Assembly (NCBI RefSeq): GCF_009727055.1
Contig: NC_052359.1
Span: 8,601,733 to 8,665,732, forward strand
Direction: 5' to 3'
DNA length: 64,000 nucleotides
DNA from: Benincasa hispida
Lineage: Eukaryota > Streptophyta > Magnoliopsida > Cucurbitales > Cucurbitaceae
Each line of letters opens with the position of its first letter. The stretch's first letter is position 1. The notes beneath the pieces were generated by a model that saw only the letters and a list, made by a program, of their open reading frames with translations, had not been told where the DNA came from and ran no database searches. The translations under genes and the position numbers were made by a program. Shown one piece after another: positions 31,900 through 44,556 of this stretch.

Positions 31900-31987
31900 G
31901 TTTAAAGCAATTAGAGGCAACATTATCCGAGTCCCAGGCTTACAATTTCCAGATGGCTTTCACATTCAAGTCAAGGAGAAATCATGA
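31900..31987 (+). pseudogene. P450 remnant, last exon
   Basis: Acceptor TTCACTATAG ends at 31899. Reads FKAIRGNIIRVPGLQFPDGF then HIQVKEKS and TGA at 31985-31987. The arrangement PGLxFPDGxHIQ is the usual C-terminus of the family, so the far end of the gene is certain. Confidence 0.85.
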
Positions 31988-32938
31988 TGAGAAATAAAAT
32001 AATTAAAAGGCCTTCACACAATCAAAGAATATTGAAGGACCTCTATGAAAATTAGTGTTCTATATTCATGTTAGAAATGAAATATGGGTTTTTATTTGTT
32101 AGAAGCTGAAGAATATGGTTGTCCATAAAGAATGTAAGAATAAGCAAGTTTCAAAATTCATCCTTTGGAAATATATGGAAGTTTGGGAATGAAAATGAGT
32201 TAATCGTGGTATTTTTTATATTTTCACTTTTTTATCATTCCTATACTTTAATTTTAGTCATTTCGGTTCCTATATTTTCAACATATTCATTTTGTTCTTC
32301 TTTTTAACTTTTGTTCATTTTGATCCCAATATCTTGAATATATTCATTTTGATTCTTGTACTTTAAAAAACGAACCATTTTGGTTCCTTCATTTTTCATT
32401 TACATTTCATTTTCAAAGAGCTAAAATGTTCACTTTTTAAAAATTGAATGACCAAAATAAATTAAAGTTAAAAGTACAATGACCAAAATGAACAAAAGTA
32501 AAGAGTATCGGGACCAAAATGAACCAACACCAAAAGTATATGGACAGAAGTAGTAACCTAATCTATTACTATCATCTACTAATTTCATATAATATATTTA
32601 TGATAGTTAACAAATTTGCTTGCAGCCCTAAATTTATTTATTTTATACATTAAAGTTTTCATTCTAGATAACTCCATATATTGGACATGCTCTCAAGTGA
32701 TACTGATAACAAGAAATAGAATGCAAAAATGAATGAAGTGATTCACTATATCATTAATAGAGAGTTCAAATTCAAAAACAGAAACTCTCTCTCTTTTTTT
32801 TCTACATACAGTGTTTCTTCAAGTAAGAAAACAGGAAATATGACATCATTAACAAAGACATTCATAGATATGTAAAAGATGAAATAAGAAACAAATATGA
32901 AAACAAGGTCAGAAGTGTACATATTATACAATGTGTAA
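31988..32938. other. Gap between P450 remnant and rhomboid gene
   Basis: It holds a foldback repeat (32235-32560) and, at 32700-32938, the 3' untranslated region of the minus-strand rhomboid gene. I see no other gene. Confidence 0.6.
32235..32560. repeat. Foldback repeat, ATTTTGGTCCC type
   Basis: The left half has TTTCGGTTCCTATATTTTC and TTTTGATCCCAATATCTTG. The right half has the complements GACCAAAATGAACAAAAGTA and GGGACCAAAATGAACCAAC. The halves are inverted copies around about 32405. Confidence 0.6.
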
Positions 32939-35484
32939 TCAGTTCCCACATTCCCATTTTGATGTTGGCACACAACTTAGATAATGACACCAGCTGCAAT
33001 GGTTGTTTCCGTTCTCGCCTCGAAATAGCATCACCAACCCGATCGTGAATCTGCAAGAACGAAACGAGACTGTAATGAAGTTTTCTTTTCATCTGTTATC
33101 AGCATTCATCAATCAGTAGCACAACAGAAAGAAGACACAACATAACAAACAACATATATCATCTCTGTTGAGGACCTTTCACGTTATAATTAACTAACTA
33201 AACATCTATGATAAGATTGTGAACAGGCTGAATATAATCATCTTCAGAGTTCCATCTGTATCTTAGATGAATAATTCTCGAGTCTAGATTGATGAATATG
33301 TTTCCTAATATCCAATCTTCCAAAAACCGAGTTGACACATGTCAAGTCACCGATTGATCCAAAAGTTTAAGTTGTGAGTGAAGGTAAATCTTCTCTCATC
33401 ACTTGTGGGCTTGAAATATATAGAAGACCCGACATGTGGAAATCAATATTAATTGGGGTGGAATAACATTGAAAGGGTTTGAACATAGGACCTCCCTCAA
33501 CCACATGTTCTAATACCATGTTAAATCACCGATTAACCCAAAATCTTAAGTTGTGGATGAAGGTAAATTTAACATTATGTCATCTAACAATATACTTACC
33601 CAACAATTAGAAGAGCCAGGGCCACGAAGCATAAAATATATTGATAAACCTTGTGCTTAGGTATGGCACGAGAATTCGCAGGGAGATGCCCGCGTTCCAT
33701 CCACCCAAACTGAGGACGGAGAAGCAAAACAAAACCAAGAAGAAAGCCTGTCAAGAACCCACCAATATGGGCAAAGTTATCGACATGAGGAAGAATCCCA
33801 ACAGCCAAGTTAATGACGATGATTACGATGAGTGTGATGAGAGCTGCAGCCTACAAGAACAATACATTAGCTGCTGATAACATGATAAGTTCAAATAAGC
33901 TACACACCAACCAACATGGAAATAAAGACCAATTACTTCACTGTTACCTTATCTGTATATATACTCCAGTTGGTCAAAAGTTCTGATAGCATTGCACCAA
34001 GAAGCCCAAACAAAGCACCAGATGCACCAACAGATATGTTGTTTTGTATGAAAAGAGAAGATAATATGCTTCCACCTAAACCAGAAAGCAAGTAGAGTAT
34101 TCCAACCCGAACTGCGTGATTATATCAACAAAGAACCAGTGAGCATGAAATTTCTAGTCACCCAAACTTTAGGAGTTAAAAAGAACTGAAGTAAAATACA
34201 AGCCAAAATAAGATACTTGACGTACTGAATCCAAATTGTTGTTCGAGGCGGATCCCAATAAATACCAAGCTCAACATATTTGCAAGTAAATGAATGACTC
34301 CAGCATGTAGCCAAATACCAGTAATAAGTCTCCATGCTTCATGTCCATGAACTATTTTTTCCCATTCCAGGGCTCCCAGTTTCTGTAGTCTGAAAGAAAT
34401 CGTGCCAATTATGGTATAAACTCATTATCCAAAAAGTACTCTCACGTTCTATTCTTTGCATTCTTCCTGAAATAAACTAGGCCATTCATGTGTTTCTTCT
34501 ATGATTTTGAAAACATGTCACTTCCACAAATGGAAACAACATGGTTGAATTGAATTCACGCTATGGACAAATACAAAACTAAAACACACAAGAACCTTAT
34601 CAACAATCATCATTACAAATGTCGAAACAGAAGAGCCATTCTTCCACAATTGTCTTACCAGATGATTAGTTTAACTGAGATGAAAAGAGAGACCAGGGAG
34701 AACTTTACAGTATTCAACCAAAAAGCTTCTCCAAGGAAAAACTTTTTCTAATCACAAAAGTAGAGCACAGATTAGAACTTTTCCTAAGGATAAACCTCGT
34801 CAAAAGAACAAATTAGATAACCTCTGATGGAGTTCTCCAAAGCCATCTTATAAATTAGTCCATTAATGGAGGTAGATTAGTCATTTGACCCACAATGAAC
34901 TAGAACACATGAGGCTATAGATTACACAAGTGCATAAAAAAACCTCAAACAAGCAAAGATAAGAATCTAAAAGAAAACAAGGAATCTCAACTTAAAACAG
35001 ATTAATACGGTGATTTGAAAACATCCATACAAAATTTCAATAAAAACTCATAACCACAAAACCCCAATTGATCAAGAAAACAATAATGTCAAGAATCCTC
35101 AACTAAGAACTCAAGTAGAAGGGTTACAGCAAAACAAAACAAAGTCCATAGAAACCCACTAGCAAAATTGAACAATTTAGAACCAAATGGAGAGCAGAAA
35201 ACTCACGTGGAAGAAGAAGGACCAAACAGAGGATTCACTCTAAGGGGCTCAAAAGAAAACCTTCCAAGAAACCTGGCAACACATTCCTCAGAACCCAGAT
35301 TATGTTTGGGACAGTTATTAACATACATAACCACAATGAACATAGCAACATTAGCCACCACGAACATAGGAACCAACCAAGAAGTCCATTGTTTCTCTGA
35401 GGTTTCTTGGTAATAGGAATTTGCGTAATTCCCCAGTGGGTTATTGGTTTTAGCCCCTCCTCTTTCCAGATCTCGACTACCCAT
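32939..35484 (-). CDS. Rhomboid-like intramembrane serine protease (RBL1/RBL2 type)
   Basis: Five exons: 35484-35207, 34389-34226, 34111-33948, 33850-33600, 33050-32939 (stop TGA 32941-32939), all with GT..AG introns. They give 969 nt, 322 residues, with no stop or shift. Rhomboids cut single-pass membrane proteins inside the bilayer; plant RBL1/2 are Golgi/endomembrane proteins (family knowledge). Seen: an N-terminal membrane segment near residues 38-56, WR of the L1 loop at 112-113, HLLAN (His126, Asn130), the catalytic serine GASGALFG (Ser178), the catalytic histidine NFAHIGGF (His230), and a Cys-rich tail [10 protein letters not shown]. All catalytic residues are present and the length is normal for the family (about 320). 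ATG 35484 is the first ATG in frame; the in-frame codon at 35499 is GTG. It is a single-copy-looking gene between repeats and probably functional. Confidence 0.95.
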
Positions 35485-36940
35485 TTCTGTTTTTCGCACA
35501 GAAACTCACTTTTTCCCTCTATTTCTCTCAACCTATCAGTATACGAAGGGCAAATGAGCGATCACTTTCTGCTAAGGTTTCAGAGAAAGGAACTTTCGTT
35601 TGTCCTTTTAGTTGGGTAAAAGACGAAAGATGAAAAGGGGAAAGAAGGAATGAATGAGAGTGGCTTCAAAGGGAGAGAAGAAATGGCCAAATGGGTTGCT
35701 TCAATGGAAGAAATGGAAATGGAAAAAGAGGGGTTTTCACAGATTCAAGTGATGGAATGAATTGGACTATAAATTTGCTCTGCCTCCTGATTTGTTGTCC
35801 ATTTCATTGTTAGGCGGTGGCTTTGTATGTTTGATGCAACAACCGAGGGGGTTTCAACTTTGAATCAAAGCTGTATGAAAATGGAATAACTAGCAGTAAT
35901 GGAGCCTTAAAAACGTATTGTTGATAGCGTTTTTGCTCGTGTGAAATGTGGAGTGGAGAATCATTACATTAACAATGATTGTTATTAATTCATTTTAAAA
36001 AGGAAAACCAATTAGTGAGTGGTTCCCATTTTCCATAATATTTACAAGGCTGAATTATCAATTATTCAATTCTTCATGTTTTTGTCTCTTTAATTGATTA
36101 AGTTAAATTAAATTTATTTCCATGAGTTAATCCATAAATTTTAGAGAGAGAAAAATTACTCTTTTTCCTTTGCCTAACCATTAATTTTTTATTTCATCTC
36201 ATTGCACATTAAATTTGGATAAGGGTTACAATTTTAAGTATTGTAATTTAAATAAAGAAAAATTCTTTTATGTGATCAATCGATTTAATCATATATACAA
36301 TATGAAAATGATAAAATTTTAGAGAAAATAACATTTGAGTTTTTTTTTTTAAATATAATTTTGGTAAGATTATTATATTAACATTAATGGGTGAATTAAC
36401 TAAAATTGAATTGAAGGTAAAAATTGTGAATACTTATTAAACTTTAAATCCAATTTTATACAATTGAAAGTTTAGATTGAACGAAAACAATTTAACCCAA
36501 ACTTAAAGTCAAAATTAATTTTGCCCCCTAAACTTTAAAAGGCTTGATAACATCTTAGCTTTTCACTTTTTTTTTTTATTTTAGTAAAATTTTGATATTG
36601 AGAATAGCGCTGCTAAGATATTAATATTGCAAATTGACTACTTTTTTATGTTCAACATGTGGATATGAAGATTTTAATATTTGACCTTTTAATGGAAGAT
36701 ATAATGTATTAACTATTGAAGTAATGTTAAGATTAACATAAATTGATTAGATTTTAGCATAATAATATATGATGTAAAAAAGTAGATTACATCTAAAAGG
36801 GCGACAATACTTAATTTAAAAATCTCATTCTGGAATGTTTTTTAAGTTTTCTTAAAAGATATTTTCAAATTGTTAAAATATCGTCAAAGATCTTTTTAAT
36901 CAATTAGAGATAATAACCAAGTGTATAACAATATTTTTAA
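35485..36940. other. Upstream region of the rhomboid gene and AT-rich intergenic DNA
   Basis: 35485-35830 should contain the 5' untranslated region and promoter; pyrimidine-rich blocks (TTTCTCTCAACC, CCTCCTCTTTCC on the plus strand) lie near the start. No convincing TATA box is visible on the minus strand. Beyond 35900 the DNA is AT-rich without recognisable features. Confidence 0.5.
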
Positions 36941-37165
36941 AAAATTACAAATATAGCAAAGTTTATCAACGATATATATCAGCGATAGACTTCTATCGCT
37001 GATAGACTCTTATCAACGATATGGTCTATCATTGATAGACTCATAACAGTTATATAATTTATCACTGATAGATTATCCACTTTTTATCATGTTTTAATTT
37101 TTTTAACATTATGTCATACCTGTAAATATTTTAGACTTGATTGTTATATTTGCAACTATCTCATT
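36940..37165. repeat. MITE-like repeat with TATCGCTGATAGA palindromes
   Basis: Outer arms TTACAAATATAGCAAA (near 36944) and TGTTATATTTGCAA (near 37141) are near complements. Between them lie palindromic words: ATCAGCGATAGACTTCTATC, GCTGATAGA, CATTGATAGAC, TATCACTGATAGA. I recall this type as common in cucurbit introns. The same words fill the MULE-flanking arrays at 55950-56570. Confidence 0.65.
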
Positions 37166-38584
37166 AAAAAAAATATGCATACATTTAAATGTTTACTATT
37201 AAAATATCATACAAAGCTTGCAAGTGGGAATGGGTGAAAAATGATAGTGATGTATTAGCTCATTTTTCTCACCTATTATATGGATAAGCAAAATCATCCA
37301 ACACCTAATTTTATAGAAGAAAAGAATTTTAGTAAGTGGTTTTGCTATAATGGGGTTGGAAGGAGGTTGTAGTGGACAAAACCTTATCAATTACAATTTT
37401 TATTTCATTGTATATATATATTCATTTACATCTCTATTATAATTTTTTTTTAACTTTTCTATTTTTAAATCTAATTATTTTTAAGATAATTATTTTAAAT
37501 GACAAAACAACTATAAATATTTTCAAATACAATAAAGTATCATTGATTATAAGTGACAGACACCGATAAATTGATAAACTTAATATCTATTGACTATTCA
37601 ACTGTAATTTAATATTTAAAAAACTGGGAAACAAATTATAGATTTTTTTTCCTAATTGGCATACACATATAATAACAATTGTCACTCATTTCTTATTAAA
37701 AAAAAAAGGGAAAAATATCTCTCTCTCACTTTTTAGTTTTCAAAAATCATACTTTTCTATTTGACCAAATATATATATAATTAATACGTATAGTTAAATT
37801 TTTTTTTATTTAAAGCTTTATTTTTGTGTATGTATTTGAGAAGTAATTTTAAAAGTTTAAAAAATACATAAAGTTATTAATAAAGTAGCTTATGTCTTAA
37901 AAACACATGGTAAAATCTCGACTTCAAAAGAGAAACACATAGTAAAATCTAAAAGTGTACTAAATACAATGTTGAATATACTTATGGAACTCTTCTTTTA
38001 TATTTAAAAGTTTGTTAGAATCGTAAAGAAAAAAAATCTCTTTTAGAAGCCAATTATTAAATAAAGAAAAATTGAATAAGATGAAAACAAAATCTTTGTC
38101 AAACACAATAAAGTTTATTTTTTCTTATTCAAGAATACCTTCGTTGACTTTTATATTAATCCCAAATTTTGACTTATAATATTTTGATATATATACATGT
38201 GCTTGTATGAGATGGTTAATCTTTTGCCAATATATTAATACATGTCTATAAATTTCAATGATTAGATAAATTGTTTAAATAAATGGATTTTAAATATAAA
38301 TTTAATCAATATTTTGTAGGTCAAACATGCCTACTTTATGTCGTATAAATTCCTAAAACTTTAAAAACATATATACTATATCCATAAACTTTTAGATTGA
38401 TGCTTGATATATTATTTTTTATGATTTAGTGCATTAAAGGCTTTTTAAGGTTGGCACCTATAAGACACAACTTAAAAGGTTCATTGATCCAACTTATAAT
38501 TTAACCATCAATATATTATTCAAAGAAAACAAAAGGCCAGAAATTTACTGTGTAAACCTATTATAAAATATATGTTTTAAAATG

Positions 38585-38895
38585 TAATCATTTTTTAAAG
38601 CTATGTTTGTTAACCATTTAGTCTTTAAAAATTAAGTTTATAAATGTTACTTTTATATGAGTTTATTTATTTTGTTATCCACTTTTCACCAATATTTTCA
38701 AAAATCAAGCCAATTTATAGTTTTTAGAACTTGTTTTTACTTTTAAAATTTGGTTAATTAAGAATGAAGTGTTTCTTCTAAGAAATGTGAAAATTATAAT
38801 ATACAATTTAGGAGAGTAAACATAAATTTCAATAACAGAAAATTAAAACAAAATTATTACCAAACAAGAAGATAGTAACTTCATTTCCCTTGCAA
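38585..38895. repeat. MITE-like repeat with GTTTGTTAACCATTT ends
   Basis: TGTTTGTTAACCATTTAG at 38606-38623 and AAATTATTACCAAACAAG at 38853-38870 are near inverted complements, enclosing AAATTAAGTTTATAAATG and its inverse-like GAGTAAACATAAATTTC. A second, more complete relative is at 63085-63330. Confidence 0.6.
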
Positions 38896-39289
38896 AACCA
38901 AATATTCTTGGTCGTGCAAATAAAAGGCTTTTCACTGAATCGTTCAACAAGAAAACATTCTATTTCAAAAGAACAAGTCTGATGATAATTGACATGCACT
39001 TTCTCACTTGAAATTGGATGTTCAATCTCTTATTTCTCGCAATTTTTTACTGAAAAAATGAAGGAAATCTTATTTGTGTAAAAAAAAATTGAAGCCGATT
39101 CAAGGGCTAAATATATAATTTCATCACCTTTTAGTGTGAAAATTTAATGGATAGCAAAATTTTCTAAAATATTTGTATCTTTATAAAAGTAATTCGAAGT
39201 ATTGAATTTTTAGGGGGGGAAAGACGATAAATATAGGCTTTTTTTTAAAACATGCTAATCATTGATATGCCTACACGCTTTGAAATCAT

Positions 39290-39480
39290 AGGTTAATTTA
39301 TTCTTATATGGCAATATGTATCAATAGCTAACTTGTGCATGGTTCAACTGATTAACGCTATTAACTTGATTAGCAATAATTTTTTCTTTTTCATTTAGTA
39401 GAAGGGATATAGAGATTTGAACAACTGACCTTGAGGAAAATACATTTCATTTATTTATAATTAGTAGCATACGATAATTA
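39290..39480 (+). repeat. SINE-like fragment
   Basis: GTGCATGGTTCAACTGATTA (A-box-like, near 39335) and AGAGATTTGAACAACTGACC (near 39411). The order and spacing resemble a tRNA-derived SINE with an insertion. Weak. Confidence 0.3.
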
Positions 39481-40189
39481 AAGTCAATCACCAAGATGTA
39501 TGTTTCAAGTTTTATTATATTTACAAATATTTTTTAGGTTTCCATTTTTATAATATTATGCCAAATTTGGATTCATTATTCTTAAATTATGTTTCTGAAC
39601 ATGGATCTACATAACCACCACCCAACAAACATCCTAAAAAATTTCCATACTTTTGTTCATACCAACAATAGATAGATTCATAAAAGCTTCATATTTAGCA
39701 TACTCATATCTTCAACGTTGACGTTTTCCTAAATCAATGATGTAGAAATTTTGAGAAGCAAAATATTGAAATTCCCTAGAATTGGATGTAGATACAAATG
39801 ACAGATTTGGATTGTACAAACAGCCAATGTTTTTAAAAGTTTTTTTCATTTTTATAAAAATGGCAAGAAAAATGGGCAAAAGCTGAAATTGGCTTTTGAA
39901 ATCTCAAGGGAAAAGTGTGACTCTGTGAGAATCTATAAATTTGGTGTTGTTCCTGATTGGAATTTATTTTATTGGCAACTGAAGGTGGTTGGATCGTAGT
40001 AGTTGGCTTTGAAGTTACTCACCCATGGCCATGTTTCCAACTGGCAAACGATTTTGTTCCAAATAAAATATTACTAACATATGGACCCTCTACAAGCTTC
40101 ATTTGTCAGCCATTGTTGGCGTACATATGAGCACTCCCCCATCTTGTAACCATAAAGTTCAGCAGAATACTCAAAACAGACCTTCAAAG

Positions 40190-40340
40190 TTATCAAGCAT
40201 GGGCACTTCAGTTTCAATAACATGTTCGTGTCCAACATATATTGAACACTTGAACCCATGTATGTGCCAAACACTAACCATACCTGTTGAATACGAATCC
40301 AGCACTTATGAAAGATTTGTTCTTTTGAGTACAATTATAG
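40190..40340 (-). repeat. CGTGTCC / CCAACACT dispersed repeat
   Basis: CGTGTCCAACATATATTGAA, ATGTGCCAAACACTAACCAT and AATACGAATCCAGCAC recall a dispersed plant repeat seen near transcription units. Similar words occur at 48055-48370. The minus-strand open frame over it (40334-40074) seems to be translated repeat. Confidence 0.4.
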
Positions 40341-40913
40341 AGATGGGAGATTGGAGATTGAACCACCTCTAGGGAGAAAGGTTATACCAACTACAGTTGA
40401 GCTCAATTTGGCACTTGCGGGACACGTTCAATGCAATGAGTATGCAAATTGTAATTTTTTGAAACATGTAAATCTAGACTCTTCTCGACTTTAAATATGT
40501 TTTTGTATGAACTGATGCATAATTACTAAGACATCATCTCCGTGACAATAAAATAACAAGACATCATCTCGTGTTTTTTTGCGTCTACGTATTGAGATAT
40601 CGACAAATATACGAGATCATAGCATTAGATCCTAGACATTTGAAACCAAAAGCTTTTAACGATTGTGAATCATGAACATTTCAAGGCTTGTTTGTACCTA
40701 CTACTAGTGAGGTGGGGGAGAGAAAAACCTTGACAAGAATGCCACTGGCCTAAAACCTTAGTAAGATGATAGTAAGTAACATGCTAAATTTTGTGCTCAA
40801 TCTGATTACATGGTACAAAAATATATAGTTAATATCCTAAGGAACACGGATGTTTAAATTCATAATACCTTCCCCTTTGAACCAAATTTAAGCAGCCTCT
40901 ACATGTTGACTGC

Positions 40914-43900
40914 TCATGGCGCTTTTGCAGTCTCACGAACCATGGAAAGCTTGGCCAAAAGACCGCACAGCTGAAGGTAAGAACCAACTCCGTCACAAAT
41001 TCTCATATGGGCAAACCCAGTTTCCTGCAATTCATCAAAAGAATGAGTACTTGCTTAATCTGGTATGATCGAATGATGACTCGGGTTTTAACATACCTTC
41101 ATGAATTCCAGTTTCAGATATTCGGCCATATCGTAGTTCTTAATGATACGGAAAAGAGTGGTTATTATGTCAGTGGGAGAATAGCCTAAGTCGTAGAGTT
41201 GCTTTAGACCTGCACAAGCATCGTCAAATTTACCTTCAAGCACATTGCGCACCACATTCTTCACATGCAGCGGATGCGGTTGATCACAAACCTGAAGAAT
41301 CAACAAGCATGTCAAGATGAAGGTTTCTGAGTTTATACAAGATAAGGAAAGATAAAACCACGTGATAGGAACCTTGAAAACATTGTCCTGGTTTACAAAG
41401 CGGAATCCACTATATGTAGCTTGCAAATTATTCAGCGCCTGCCTCATATCACCATCAGCGGTGAAAATGATTGCTTCAAGACCTTCTGGAACATAGGGTA
41501 CCTTCATATTTTCAAACAATAATCATTTCTAAACTACTTGAACATATTCCTTCTGTATTCGGAATAAAAGAAAGGGAGGACTTATCAACCCGAGTAGTAA
41601 AAAAAATAGTCATAGAGCCATTCACCCACGATCATTCTTTACGCAACTCAATGAAGTGCACATTAGTTTTGTTGTAAAAGAAACTGGCTTTCATCAAGTG
41701 ATATAAGTTGAAAAGTCAAATAATTCCCTTCAAAACTTGTGTCTCCTCTTTGTTAGCTAGCCTAAGACAGATGCCTAAGATCTGCCAACAAACTTCATTA
41801 GCCAAAGATGACCACTCAAATAGAGAAAGAGCATACCTTTTATCTATTCGGGTAAGTCCTTCCAAAGAAAAAAGAATGCTATGCTACCAAAAGGAACCAA
41901 AAAGAATGCTATGCTACCAAAAGGAACCTACATCATCTTAAGAAGTCCATTCAACACCTCTAGAACTCCAAATGGGGTTGATAAGCCTCCTACTGATGAG
42001 CTTTGTCTTATTTTAGTGAGAATGACAAAGCCAGAAATATGAGTAAATTATCTTTAACATTGATTCTTCTGGCCAGACTTGAGGCCCTTCACATTCCATA
42101 AAAGATCGTTGAGAGCCAACTCTTCCCTCCGAAGAGCAAACTTTTTGCTTTCGTCAATAAAAAGCTCCGAAGATTTTTTTTAGTTTACTATATCCATGGC
42201 ATACATGAAAGATAATTATTATGCCATTTACCTCTTTGTTCCACAAAATAAGATATTTTTTCTTTTATTTTTATTTAAATAATAATAATAACAAAAAATA
42301 ACAAAATTTTAAAAATAATNCTTTGTAAATTCAACCAAACCTGCCACATTTCTCCAACAGCTCCACATTAAAGTTTCAAGTAGTTGACCAACTTCTTTCT
42401 CAAATTATTATTAATTAAAATGGACAATAACTCAACAGGCAGAAACTGGCGTCCACTATATGGGACACTGATCGAGCATGTGACATTGTAGAGTAAAATT
42501 TTGAAGGAAGAATTTCAATTAAGAGACATTAATTCGGTCATATCGTACCAAGAAAAAACAAACCCACATATTAGACAAATGCCTGAATCATTGCTAAAGG
42601 AGATCAACGAGCTTAACTCCTAGATGATTTTATTACACATTTATAACCTTTCTACCAGTAGATTGTTCATGAATTCATCTAGGTAAAATGGTGATGAGTC
42701 TAAATGTTCGTGGTTTTTCAAATGAAGAGAATAAAGACTTGTTACAAAATGTGAACATTAAGCACTCTTAAGAACGCAATTTTCCAAGTTAGCCTTCCAT
42801 AATTTAGCACTCTTTAACAATGTTGTGAAAGACTGTCACTACCTTCACGAGTTTTTCATAATTTCTAATATAAAACATTGGTTTCCTTTTTTAAAATACG
42901 AATCGGAGCAACGAAATAATATAAAACATTGTTTACAAGCTAGTCTAGTTTGTTTCTAACTAAAAAATATCCCAAATGTTCACTTCATTTTCAAAGGTAT
43001 TCCGATAAATGCTTGCGCATTAGATCCACCTTCCAAAGGTGTTGATAGACTTAGCATTCAATAGATGCTATGATCTCCAACACTAGTATTTAAAAAATAA
43101 TGATAATAATTAAAACAAAAAAAACAAAAAAAAAAAAACAAAAAATCATAACTTCAGTGTTACATGAAAAAGAATGCTAGGAAAGTGACGTAGTAGGATT
43201 AGGGTAAATTAAGGTATTATGGTCAAATCCTTAATTGATTAGGATTGAGATTAGTTTTCATGATTGATTAGAATTAGGATTAGTTTCCTTGGTTTATTAG
43301 GATTAGTTTCTTTGATTAATTAAGATTAGGAGTTTGCTCTCCAATTCTCTATAAATAGAGAGTTTGTCTTCTTGTATTCGCAACTGTTGATTCATAATAA
43401 AGACTTTGATTTTATTATCAAAGATTTATCTCCTTTTATCTCTTAGGCTACATCGCATGTGTAATTCCTAAATGTTGAAAATAAATTGATGTAACATTAT
43501 GTGTATACATACTTATACATATACTATCCATATACATACATACATATAGATATATACAAATATGACACAAGAAGGGTTCCTGACAAAAAGTGAGTATTGA
43601 AAGGAAGGTAACAAGACAAAGCATTTAGATTTAATAGTGACCTAAACAGCCCAAAGCTTAAGCTAATGGGTTGTGATAAATTTAATTGTATCAATACTTC
43701 AACACTCTCCCTCACTTGTGGACTTGAAAATTTGTAAAAGGCTATTAAAAATCAATATTAATTATGAAGAAAATAACATTACGAGGTTCAAATGCAGGAC
43801 CATCTACTTGCTATGATACTATGTTAAACTACCAATCAACCAAAAAGTTGGTAACTTTAATTGTATCAGTACTTTTACTATGAATAACATATTGTTCTTT

Positions 43901-44524
43901 TCAATCCATATGGACCAAAGAATAGCTTTTTTTTTCCACAGTGCATTTATTGAAGGAAGAAAAATTCTGAATCCCATTTTGATTGCAAACGAAATTGTGG
44001 AAGACTATAAATTTAAAAGAAGACAAGGTCGGATACTCAAACTAGACATTGAGATATGATTCGATTGATTGGGATTTTTTGGAGCAAATTCTGAAGGCAA
44101 AGCGGTTTGATCCTCTTTGGATCAAATGGATAACTGGATGCAATTGCAATCCTAAATTCTATATCTTCATAAATGGGCGACCAAGAGGAAAAATTGTGGC
44201 TTCAAGAGGTATCCGTCAAGGTGACCCCTCTCTCCCTTTCTTCTCTTGGTCAGTGAAGTTCTTACTGTTTTAGTGGCAAACATTCATTCTAAAGGATTGT
44301 TTGAAGGATTCACGGTTGGGACAACTAAGGTACATGTGTCAATACTTCAATTCGCTGATGACACTTTACTTTTTTGAAAATATGATGATTCAATGCTGGA
44401 AATTCTCATGAAGACAGTGAGTCCTCCCTTTGTGGTATGAATGTTGATGACTCCAAACTTTCAGTCATGGCATCAAAGTTTAATTGCAAGCTGGAGATTC
44501 TACCTTCTTCTTTTTTTTTCCTTC

Positions 44525-44556
<32 letters not shown>

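Larger units (their letters stand above)
13685..31987 (+). pseudogene. CYP87-like cytochrome P450 pseudogene, 18 kb, interrupted by two copia elements
   Basis: Recognisable exons: 13685-13887, 15140-15463, 16228-16377, 16662-16917, 22398-22483, 22630 to about 22720, 30495-30581 and 31900-31987. They run from the membrane anchor to the C-terminus. The family pattern (SMGFPLLGE, YGPIFRTSLMRQPAI, I-helix FASFETTSLAL, FINETLRLAN...IFRKAL, PGLQFPDG) is that of CYP87 in the CYP85 clan. These are ER enzymes that oxidise triterpenoids or steroids; cucurbit members act in cucurbitacin and mogroside pathways (established knowledge). Damage: one-base frameshifts near 15303 and 22690, acceptor AG changed to AA before 16228, CAG changed to TAG at 16375-16377, a lost donor at 16378, donor GTAAGC changed to ATAAGC at 22484, a heme Cys codon changed to Asp at 30543-30545, and no recognisable exon for the PERF region. 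Both copia insertions lie in introns. Family confidence is high; the substrate is unknown. Confidence 0.85.
37166..40900. other. AT-rich intergenic DNA without a gene
   Basis: No open frame here has recognisable domains. It contains the repeats listed separately (38585-38895, 39290-39480, 40190-40330). Confidence 0.6.
41502..43940. other. RFC2 intron 4, 3' part, AT-rich
   Basis: No coding content. The words AAAAGAATGCTATGCTACCA / AAAGGAACC are duplicated in tandem at 41870-41928 (29-bp unit, twice). An A-rich run with AAAC steps lies at 43110-43145. Confidence 0.6.

Noticed and set aside
22398..31987. A working P450 produced by splicing out both copia elements
   Set aside because: Exon-level frameshifts, lost splice sites, a missing PERF exon and the replaced heme Cys make this impossible even with perfect intron removal.
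33641..33877. Plus-strand open frame over rhomboid exon 4
   Set aside because: Antisense shadow of a coding exon whose minus-strand reading carries the catalytic His motif.
35203..35531. Alternative reading frame of 98 codons and an extended N-terminus over rhomboid exon 1
   Set aside because: Their first codons are TTG (35531) and GTG (35499), not ATG; the real product starts at ATG 35484 and matches the family from there.
40074..40372. Small gene of 86-89 codons near the RFC2 3' end
   Set aside because: The translated text corresponds to a dispersed repeat on both strands; no domain and no splice context.
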